Assembly: GCF_001439805.1 (NCBI RefSeq)
Contig: NZ_JYLK01000011.1
Coordinates: 1 to 64,000 of the forward strand
DNA: 64,000 nucleotides
Source of the DNA: Pseudomonas trivialis
GTDB lineage: Bacteria > Pseudomonadota > Gammaproteobacteria > Pseudomonadales > Pseudomonadaceae
Direction: 5' to 3'
Below, one piece after another: positions 58,725 to 64,000 of this stretch (positions are counted from its first letter, which is position 1; each line of letters begins with the position of its first letter). The notes under the pieces were generated by a model. That model was not told the DNA's origin. It did not search any database and saw nothing but the letters and a program-made list of their open reading frames with translations. Made by a program: the position numbers and the translations under genes.

Positions 58725-59204
58725 TTACTTTGTCGCGTCGAGAACCTTGCGCATGCCCTCCATATCACTTTGGGAAATCTTCCCCTCAGTGCCGCAGACT
58801 TGAAACTCTATGAGCTTGGCCGAGGCAAGCCGCTGCAGGTTTGCCCGGTCCACCTGCTTATCGAAGCGTTCAATCGTTGCAGATCCAGCGCTCGTTGCTG
58901 AGTATTCATATTCCAGATAGGGATCAATCACCCCATCGACCAGCCAGTTGGTGTGATGGCATTCCCGGAATTCTGCGCTGTCCCCCCATGTAATTAGCTG
59001 CACCTTGTAATACCCAGGTCCTGGCGAGCCTTTTAAATATAGGGCAACCGTAGAAAATGAAAATTCATTGGCCTGCGCAGGCAAAGAATCCCACCTCACC
59101 GCTCTATTGCCGGTGAACCTATCAGTCTCGTCCTTGAATACGCCAGCACTTGCCGAGATCGAGAATAAAAAGGCAACTGCTGCGATTGGTGCGCGGTAAC
59201 GCAT
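58725..59204 (-). CDS. Exported small protein, prophage cargo
   Basis: 159 residues from ATG 59204 (GGGAGGG upstream). Signal peptide about 1-20 (A-F-L-F-S-I-S-A-S-A). The mature part has two cysteines (R-E-C-H-H and V-C-G) and no known domain. Lower GC than the operon. A periplasmic protein expressed from the lysogen, possibly altering the host surface or blocking superinfection, is an inference. Confidence 0.6.
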   Translation of the reverse strand: MRYRAPIAAVAFLFSISASAGVFKDETDRFTGNRAVRWDSLPAQANEFSFSTVALYLKGSPGPGYYKVQLITWGDSAEFRECHHTNWLVDGVIDPYLEYEYSATSAGSATIERFDKQVDRANLQRLASAKLIEFQVCGTEGKISQSDMEGMRKVLDATK

Positions 59205-59274
59205 GGCATCCCTCCCGTAATTGAGCCAGCACCCTACCATTCGTGGCGCACAGCCACCATTGGAGGGGTAGGGC

Positions 59275-59303
59275 AGATACAAGAAGCCCGGCGCTATGCC
59301 GGG
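59275..59303 (-). repeat. Repeated terminator, copy 1
   Basis: AGATACAAGAAGCCCGGCGC begins a 29-base segment with a GCCCGGC/GCCGGGC hairpin. The same segment, with few changes, recurs at 59771-59799. Confidence 0.7.
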
Positions 59304-59340
59304 CTCGATGATCGCTGCTTACGCTTCTACCGCCAAGGTA

Positions 59341-59721
59341 TCAGCCCTGACAAGCACCAGGATCTTTGTAAGCTTCGCACCATGCGGCCTTCAGAAGGAC
59401 TTTGCATTCGGCGTCGTATTTTTCACGTAGCTTGGCAGTGCCAGCTGGTGTCATCGGCCCGGGTATCTCGTTGCGCAAGTCCACCAATCTTTGCGCAACT
59501 TCGTCCTGAGCCTGCGGGGTATCGCCAGCATGAACCAGAAGCGCGTAGAAAGCTTTTGAGGAAAGCTTGCGGCTTATGTCGGGCTGATCACCAGCTACTG
59601 AAAGCAATTCGTAGTAGGCCGCGCAGTGGAGGTCTCTCTCTTTTGGGGTTTCTGCTTGGGCGGCGAAGGAAATGCAGGTGAAGAGGGCGCAGAAGGCCAG
59701 TGGGATCGAGGATAGGTGCAT
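59341..59721 (-). CDS. Exported small protein, prophage cargo
   Basis: 126 residues from ATG 59721. Signal peptide about 1-22 (F-C-A-L-F-T-C-I-S-F-A-A-Q-A). Mature helical domain with four cysteines (H-C-A-A-Y-Y, E-C-K-V, W-C-E-A-Y, A-C-Q-G), likely two disulfides. Flanked by two copies of the same terminator, like a self-contained moron. Function unknown. Confidence 0.6.
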   Translation of the reverse strand: MHLSSIPLAFCALFTCISFAAQAETPKERDLHCAAYYELLSVAGDQPDISRKLSSKAFYALLVHAGDTPQAQDEVAQRLVDLRNEIPGPMTPAGTAKLREKYDAECKVLLKAAWCEAYKDPGACQG

Positions 59722-59770
59722 GAAAACGAGTCCATTCGAGAGGGGCGAATATTTTATCAGCTCAGATGCC

Positions 59771-59799
59771 AGATACAAGAAGCCCGGCGCTAGGCCGGG
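59771..59799 (-). repeat. Repeated terminator, copy 2
   Basis: AGATACAAGAAGCCCGGCGC starts this copy; it differs from the one at 59275 mainly in the last bases. It separates the ATPase gene from the exported-protein gene. Confidence 0.7.
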
Positions 59800-59904
59800 T
59801 TCAATATGCATTGGAACGACTGTTTTTGCCGAGACCAGAGCTCTGCGCGACGAAATGCCTGCGAGCAGTAGGGGGGCTCGCAGGTTTTGGTCGGCTAAAT
59901 TGGA

Positions 59905-61419
59905 TCAATATTCCTTGGAACCTAGAACCACCTCTTGGGATTCCTTTGGTAGATAATTATCGAAACCAGCAGCGAAATCTTTTAATTCCTCCGGATAGCA
60001 GCGCCCCCATAGACTTAAGAAAGCCTCTTTGACCCTAGCTTCCGGAACTAGGCCAAGTCGCTTGCCTATTTGCGAAAAAATTGTGTGCTCATCGCGATTT
60101 GTATTGGCAACGCTCCGAACTATATCTTCGATTTCAGACGCTTTTTCATATGGTCTAAGCAAAGCTACTGCTAATTCGCCTGATATATCAGCCAGCTTGG
60201 CTAGTACTTTGTTGAAAATGTATCTCTCTGGGCTCTCGCCTGGAAGTTTGAAGATCAGCTGCGACGGGCTATTTATATATTTTGAGTCTCCGTCAAGTAT
60301 GCAGATAGACTTCTGTACTGAGGCTGGATTTATATTGTGGTCCTTGTGAACCCGTTGAGCGGTACCGTCTCCTTCCATCGCATAAATGCCTATTGCATCA
60401 ACAGCGACACCACTCACGTTTCGCAAAATTTCTTCCACCCACATTTTTGCGAATCGATCCTCCACAAATATTGCGAGGCGGGAGTCAACTACACCACTAA
60501 TTGCTCTCAGAGAGGCAATGTCTAACTTTCCTTGATAAAGCTTCCCTCGAATGGCCGCCCAAATTGCTTTGTCAGGCAGAGGCTTCAATGCATCATTCGA
60601 ATGGCTCGTGAAAATCACCTGTATCTTTCGCCGATTCGCGAGGTCAATTAGATATTCTACAAGGCGAATTGTCGCCAAAGGATGAAGCCCGTTTTCAATT
60701 TCTTCAATAAGAACGAGAGATTGTTCAGGCATGGTTTCAAGCTCGACAATCATGCGTATGATGCTTGACTCTCCGGCTCCAAAATGAAACTCGGAGTATT
60801 TATCACCTTTCGCCGTTTGCCCTGCTAATAGTGTGATCTTTCCTTTAGCATCGATTTTCAGGAAGCTAAATTCACTTACGTCTTTGTCAAGGATAGTCGC
60901 GACTGCCTGAGCTGCTTCTGCTGGCATAGTGCTGATCGCAGATGGCTTTACGTCAAACTTTCTTGACATGCATTTAGCGAGGTCTGGACGCTCGGTTGCT
61001 GGTACTGTCCTAGAAACGCCAAATACCCTGGTTTTTCTAGACAGCGCTTCACGACTCCATCTGAAGTTTGTGAATTTTGCAGTTCGCTTTATCGAGTCCT
61101 GCTGTCGTACATCTCTATCAATAATCTCGTATTCAATTTTCCAGTTCTGCATGCTTTCATCGAATCTGCCACTTTTTGAGAAAAATAATGAAGGCTTTAT
61201 GTCTTTATATGCTAACGCCGCAGCCCCAAGCAATGTGGTTTTCCCCCCTCCATTGGGGCCAATGAGGGCAGTCACAGGAAAGTCAAAGGTCAATACTGTA
61301 TTCTCGTATCCCCGAGCTTTCTCTATGATTATTTTGTATATGTATTTCTTATAATTTCTCTTTTGGACTCTTTCAAACAGACCAGTGATTTCGCTGTCTC
61401 TTATTTCGCTCTGATACAT
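59905..61419 (-). CDS. OLD-like AAA ATPase with TOPRIM-type C-terminus, candidate anti-phage protein
   Basis: 504 residues from ATG 61419 (TTG 61428 possible). SMC/ABC-type ATPase: Walker A G-P-N-G-G-G-K-T-T-L, signature F-G-A-G-E-S-S, Walker B L-V-L-I-E-E-I-E-N-G-L-H-P, then S-H-S. The C-terminal part has F-V-E-D-R-F-A-K-M-W-V and I-C-I-L-D-G-D-S, which fit the acidic motifs of an OLD-family TOPRIM nuclease, and L-P-G-E-S-P-E. Clearly AT-richer than its surroundings. Stand-alone (no GajB-like helicase, no reverse transcriptase), so nearest to class 1 OLD proteins. Position downstream of cI suggests expression in the lysogen and a role in excluding other phages. Confidence 0.75.
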   Translation of the reverse strand: MYQSEIRDSEITGLFERVQKRNYKKYIYKIIIEKARGYENTVLTFDFPVTALIGPNGGGKTTLLGAAALAYKDIKPSLFFSKSGRFDESMQNWKIEYEIIDRDVRQQDSIKRTAKFTNFRWSREALSRKTRVFGVSRTVPATERPDLAKCMSRKFDVKPSAISTMPAEAAQAVATILDKDVSEFSFLKIDAKGKITLLAGQTAKGDKYSEFHFGAGESSIIRMIVELETMPEQSLVLIEEIENGLHPLATIRLVEYLIDLANRRKIQVIFTSHSNDALKPLPDKAIWAAIRGKLYQGKLDIASLRAISGVVDSRLAIFVEDRFAKMWVEEILRNVSGVAVDAIGIYAMEGDGTAQRVHKDHNINPASVQKSICILDGDSKYINSPSQLIFKLPGESPERYIFNKVLAKLADISGELAVALLRPYEKASEIEDIVRSVANTNRDEHTIFSQIGKRLGLVPEARVKEAFLSLWGRCYPEELKDFAAGFDNYLPKESQEVVLGSKEY

Positions 61420-61529
61420 AGTCTTCAATCCCTTGTAAGCTACAGCGCTGTTAATTTTTATGATATCTGGGTATCAACAAAGCGACTCGTAAATACAACG
61501 CACGCAAATCCAATCAGATCTTCATTTAA

Positions 61530-61742
61530 CTAGGCACCATAGAACTGATTCAGCGCTATCAGCTCAACCACCGCCACGATGGTGCAAAGCACAACGAATC
61601 CAGGGCTGAACACCCGCTTGCGGCCTGATGAGCCCCAGCTAAGACCAGCTGCGTCGGAGTATCCGGGTATCATCATAAGCAGCGCCAGCCAAGCAATGAC
61701 CCCAACCTTGCTCCAGAAGCTCTGCTCGCGCCATGCAGTCAT
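61530..61742 (-). CDS. Small two-helix membrane protein behind cI
   Basis: 70 residues with two membrane helices (about 12-28 and 45-65) and a short Gly/Ser/Arg loop. Start overlaps the upstream stop by four bases. Third gene of the cI transcript, the place where lambda has rexB. A role in exclusion is only suggested by position. Confidence 0.6.
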   Translation of the reverse strand: MTAWREQSFWSKVGVIAWLALLMMIPGYSDAAGLSWGSSGRKRVFSPGFVVLCTIVAVVELIALNQFYGA

Positions 61743-61984
61743 TTTTTCTGTTCCGCAGACCGGCTTATCCGACTCGCCTTCACTTCATCCGCATAACCGG
61801 CAAGCTTGTCCTCGGCATCCGGAAAGCTTCCAATGATCGTGAGCAGCTCCCTGGCATCACGCTCAAACCCTGCATCAGACAGCCGCTCCGCAATCCTCAT
61901 CAGCTCTACGGCTGACCACTTGAGGTCGGAGGCGACGCCTTGTAGGTCGCGTTTTAGGTCTTGGTTTGGCTTTGTCAGAGACAT
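61739..61984 (-). CDS. Small helical protein behind cI
   Basis: 81 residues from ATG 61984, four bases after the cI stop. Charged, helical (L-K-R-D-L-Q-G-V-A-S-D-L, L-M-R-I-A-E-R-L-S-D). No family recognised. Co-transcribed with cI. Confidence 0.6.
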   Translation of the reverse strand: MSLTKPNQDLKRDLQGVASDLKWSAVELMRIAERLSDAGFERDARELLTIIGSFPDAEDKLAGYADEVKASRISRSAEQKK

Positions 61985-61988
61985 AGCG

Positions 61989-62825
61989 TCACACCGGTTT
62001 CCCGTTCCACACATAAAGCACCCTAGCCAGGATGTGAGTGTCATCCACGCGGATCTCTTCGATGTCGTGATGCTTGTTGTCCGAGATCATCTTGAAGCGG
62101 TCTTTGCCTTTCTTCTGCAGGCGCTTCACGTACAGCATGTCGTCGTGCGAGAAGAGATAGATTCCGTCGCCGGTGAACTCCCGGATCGTGATATCCACGA
62201 GCAGCGGGTCGCGATCTTTGATCGTCGGCGCCATGGACTGACCCCACCCGGTGATCATCTTCAAGTGAAAGTGCTCTTTGAAGGTGAGGCCCAGATCGCG
62301 CAGGTGCTTAGGGCTGACCCTGATGTCCTGGAGCATTTCAGGGTATTCGTGCGGGATCTGGCCGCCACCCATCGCGGCGCGCACATCGTAGTGCGCAATC
62401 CACACTTCGTCACCGACCTGGCCTGGGCGAGAGAAGTCGACGGTAATGACGTTGCTTGTCTCGTCAGCCGCCGCAATGATCCGGTCACGAGCGGTGCCCG
62501 TTAATCCTTTGACCCTCGAAAGCATCTGCTTTATCTGGTCTGCTGCGGTCTGCGCTGAAGCCTCACCTGGCTCGTCGCCCGATATCTGATCGTCGCCCAG
62601 AGTCATCGACTCCCCCAGAGATATGGAATCGAACCAACCTCTGGGCAGCTTCTCGATCGCCTCAATTCTCCGCGCTACGTCGTCTCCCAAATTCTTCGCA
62701 GTCTTGTCCGACAAAATCTGACTCAGGTGCGCAGGGGCCATCCCCCAGCGCTCGGCGCACGCGCCTTTCCGCTGGGTTCCTATGAGGCTGATCAGTTTCT
62801 GCTTGCGAATCGCATAAATATCCAT
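61989..62825 (-). CDS. cI-like phage repressor with S24 peptidase domain
   Basis: 278 residues from ATG 62825; the frame reaches 62870 but would cross the operators. N-terminal helix-turn-helix (about 1-60: W-G-M-A-P-A-H-L-S-Q-I-L-S), a linker, then a LexA-like S24 domain: probable cleavage loop A-A-M-G-G-G, catalytic serine in G-Q-S-M-A-P-T, catalytic lysine in Y-V-K-R-L. It should hold the prophage silent and self-cleave with RecA after DNA damage. No clear Shine-Dalgarno sequence. Confidence 0.92.
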   Translation of the reverse strand: MDIYAIRKQKLISLIGTQRKGACAERWGMAPAHLSQILSDKTAKNLGDDVARRIEAIEKLPRGWFDSISLGESMTLGDDQISGDEPGEASAQTAADQIKQMLSRVKGLTGTARDRIIAAADETSNVITVDFSRPGQVGDEVWIAHYDVRAAMGGGQIPHEYPEMLQDIRVSPKHLRDLGLTFKEHFHLKMITGWGQSMAPTIKDRDPLLVDITIREFTGDGIYLFSHDDMLYVKRLQKKGKDRFKMISDNKHHDIEEIRVDDTHILARVLYVWNGKPV

Positions 62826-62844
62826 GCGGGCAAGAATGCCAGCG

Positions 62845-62910
62845 TTTAGCTCAATGCTAAATGTGCTCAAAGCTAAATATTCCTTGCTGATATATTAGCC
62901 ATAAGCTAAA
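62845..62910. promoter_or_regulatory. Right operator array (oR-like), three sites
   Basis: TTTAGC-TCAAT-GCTAAA (62845-62861), ATGTGC-TCAAA-GCTAAA (62861-62877) and ATTAGC-CATAA-GCTAAA (62894-62910) lie between the divergent cI and cro genes. The outer two are close to perfect dyads. Confidence 0.8.
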
Positions 62911-62912
62911 TT
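62884..62912 (+). promoter_or_regulatory. Predicted promoter pR
   Basis: TTGCTG (62884-62889), 17-base spacer, TAAATT (62907-62912). The -10 box overlaps the third operator exactly as at pL. Confidence 0.6.
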
Positions 62913-62937
62913 TCTCCTATGTTTAAGGAGAGATTCC

Positions 62938-63174
62938 ATGAATGACCATCTGCGTGACTGGCTCGCCAGCGCTTCAAACGAACGGCGCCAGTCAGTGGCT
63001 GCCGCCGCTAAGACAACGGTAGGCCACCTCTGGCAGTTAGCAGGTGGTCACCGAAAGGCCTCGGCCGATCTGGCGGAACGCCTTCAAGACGCATCTGGTG
63101 GCGAAATCACTATCGCAGGTCTCCGCCCTGATCTTCTCGACCTGGCACATAAAGTCCTGCGCGGCGCCGCCTGA
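62938..63174 (+). CDS. Cro-like repressor (YdaS type)
   Basis: 78 residues with a helix-turn-helix (A-A-A-A-K-T-T-V-G-H-L-W-Q-L-A-G-G-H-R-K-A-S) and the Y/L-A-E-R-L helix that follows in YdaS/Cro proteins. AAGGAGAG lies 6 bases before ATG 62938. First gene of the rightward operon; expected to repress cI after induction. Confidence 0.8.
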   Translation: MNDHLRDWLASASNERRQSVAAAAKTTVGHLWQLAGGHRKASADLAERLQDASGGEITIAGLRPDLLDLAHKVLRGAA

Positions 63175-63256
63175 CAACCCTGTCCGCCGTTCCATTGAGC
63201 AAATGATCGCCTCTGCACCTGCGGGGCGCCACGGAAACAAATTTGAGGTTTTACGA

Positions 63257-63679
63257 ATGGAAGACTTTTTGGATGCATGCCAGGCAGCAGTGAAGGGCAA
63301 CGAGCCCAAATCCCTGGCTGCAAAGATGGGTGTTCCGCACGTGAGCCTCCTGCAGCGCGCCAACCCTGACAACGATGCTCATCGCCTGACGGTTGAGCAT
63401 CTGTTCGGGATCTTGCTGCACACCGGTGACATGCGCCCGCTTGCAGTTCTGGCCGCAGAGTTCGGCTTTGACCTGGTGGCGAAGACAGAACCCAAGCCGG
63501 AAGCACTCACCAAGTCGCTGATCAATGTCGCGAAGGAAGTGGCCGACCTGACCATCGCCGTTCATGAGGCGCTAGGCGACAACCACGTCAGCACCTTCGA
63601 GAAGAACCTGATCCGTCAAGAGATCAGCCACGTTCGCCAAAGCCTGGACGTGATGGATGCGTCGGTTAAGGCGGCCTGA
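63257..63679 (+). CDS. CII-like phage regulatory protein (Phage_CP76 type)
   Basis: 140 residues from ATG 63257 (GAGG 8 bases upstream). N-terminal DNA-binding part K-S-L-A-A-K-M-G-V-P-H-V-S-L-L-Q-R-A-N-P, then R-L-T-V-E-H-L-F-G-I-L-L-H-T-G-D and a helical tail, as in the CP76/CII family. Likely a transcription activator in the lysis-lysogeny choice. Followed by a terminator. Confidence 0.8.
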   Translation: MEDFLDACQAAVKGNEPKSLAAKMGVPHVSLLQRANPDNDAHRLTVEHLFGILLHTGDMRPLAVLAAEFGFDLVAKTEPKPEALTKSLINVAKEVADLTIAVHEALGDNHVSTFEKNLIRQEISHVRQSLDVMDASVKAA

Positions 63680-63691
63680 ATTTCAAACACA

Positions 63692-63720
63692 AAAAAGCCA
63701 CCGGACGAGGGTGGCTTTTT
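63692..63720 (+). terminator. Terminator after the cII-like gene
   Basis: Stem AAAAAGCCACC / GGTGGCTTTTT with a short loop and a T run. It divides the immunity genes from the next rightward gene. Confidence 0.9.
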
Positions 63721-63748
63721 CTACAGCGGCAAACATCTGGAGCGAATC

Positions 63749-64000
63749 ATGCACCAACACACAGAATCGATCAATACCCCCAACAATCTCGCGCCACGAT
63801 TTTCGCAATCGGAAAACGTGGCGCGCGGTGTTTCCATGTCCAGCCTTGAGCTGGTGGACTTTATCAACTCCAAACGCGAGAAGGGTCAGCCTACCCTGAC
63901 GCACAAGAACCTGATCGCCAAAGTGCCGCGTGTTCTTGGCGCCGATCAATCGGCTAAATTTTCAGCCGATTACCTTGATGCCCGTAGCCGCGTACAAAAG
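63749..64000 (+). CDS. Rha-family phage regulatory protein, N-terminal part (cut by window end)
   Basis: 84 codons are visible from ATG 63749 (GGAG upstream) to the window edge, with no stop. V-S-M-S-S-L-E-L-V-D-F-I-N-S-K, L-T-H-K-N-L-I-A-K-V-P and S-A-D-Y-L-D-A-R-S-R-V-Q-K fit the start of a Rha/antirepressor-like domain. In lambdoid phages such proteins lie in the early right operon. Confidence 0.65.
   Translation, partial: MHQHTESINTPNNLAPRFSQSENVARGVSMSSLELVDFINSKREKGQPTLTHKNLIAKVPRVLGADQSAKFSADYLDARSRVQK

Larger units (their letters stand above)
43100..64000. mobile_element. Lambdoid prophage, left/early half (continues past the window)
   Basis: From just upstream of queD to the window end every recognisable gene is phage-like: AlpA, two DNA methyltransferases, Gp157, ERF annealase, HNH endonucleases, cI/cro/cII and Rha, plus dense runs of small overlapping genes. 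Layout follows lambda: long leftward early operon, immunity region, short rightward operon. The left boundary is placed between the queD start (43087) and the alpA stop (43151). No integrase or structural genes are in view. Confidence 0.92.

Noticed and set aside
61806..62504. 232-codon plus-strand frame opposite cI
   Set aside because: Lies antisense to the repressor gene; no ribosome site and no family.

Overview
The window looks like a chromosome segment of a fluorescent Pseudomonas. Coding DNA is GC-rich, the 5S rRNA tail and REP-type hairpins are Pseudomonas-like, and there is a complete psl-type exopolysaccharide operon, a DUF1654 gene and a 6-carboxytetrahydropterin synthase gene. Species cannot be fixed from the sequence alone.

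Layout. 1-9 kb: end of an rRNA operon, an orphan penicillin-binding protein 2 gene, a START-like protein, a Fur-type TonB siderophore receptor, DNA polymerase II, a glutathione-transferase-like protein and a small exported DUF4174 protein. 9.2-24.5 kb: twelve leftward, mostly overlapping genes in the exact order pslL-pslA (transcribed A to L). They encode precursor synthesis (A, B), glycosyltransferases (C, F, H, I), export (D, E), a PslG glycosidase with both catalytic glutamates, a polymerase/ligase-like protein (J), a flippase (K) and an acyltransferase (L). The leader carries two FleQ-like boxes and several RsmA-type ANGGA motifs. 25-30.7 kb: an isonitrile-hydratase/GlxA-type regulator divergent pair, an alpha/beta hydrolase, and a GH15 glycosidase coupled to a short-chain dehydrogenase.

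30.7-33.3 kb: a low-GC patch with three good matches to the HrpL promoter (hrp box), each in front of a gene or gene remnant. Two of these contain repeated modules that resemble HrpK/NolX type III translocators. No type III apparatus gene is present, so this looks like an orphan, partly decayed hrp-regulon locus. 33.3-43.1 kb: an MFS transporter, a vgrG-DUF4123-lipoprotein-lipase type VI secretion cassette whose lipase gene changes base composition halfway, a cytosine deaminase, a GNAT acetyltransferase and queD.

43.1-64 kb: the early half of a lambdoid prophage that runs off the right edge. A cI-like S24 repressor and a Cro-like gene flank one operator array (TTTAGC-N5-GCTAAA, about 62.85-62.91 kb). 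A second array of the same operator at about 58.2 kb controls a 15-kb leftward operon that begins with a boxA/boxB-like antitermination site. The operon holds recombination genes (Gp157, ERF/Rad52-like annealase), a MazG-like pyrophosphatase, an N4/N6 methyltransferase, a C5 methyltransferase that is fully overlapped by a second same-strand reading frame, two HNH endonucleases (one fused to a DUF4406-like domain), an AlpA regulator and many small coupled genes. Several of the small genes are under 50 codons. Between the two operator arrays lies cargo: a DUF1654 gene behind a perfect LexA box, two exported small proteins between repeated terminators, an OLD-like ATPase/TOPRIM protein that may be an anti-phage factor, and two small genes behind cI. 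No integrase is visible.
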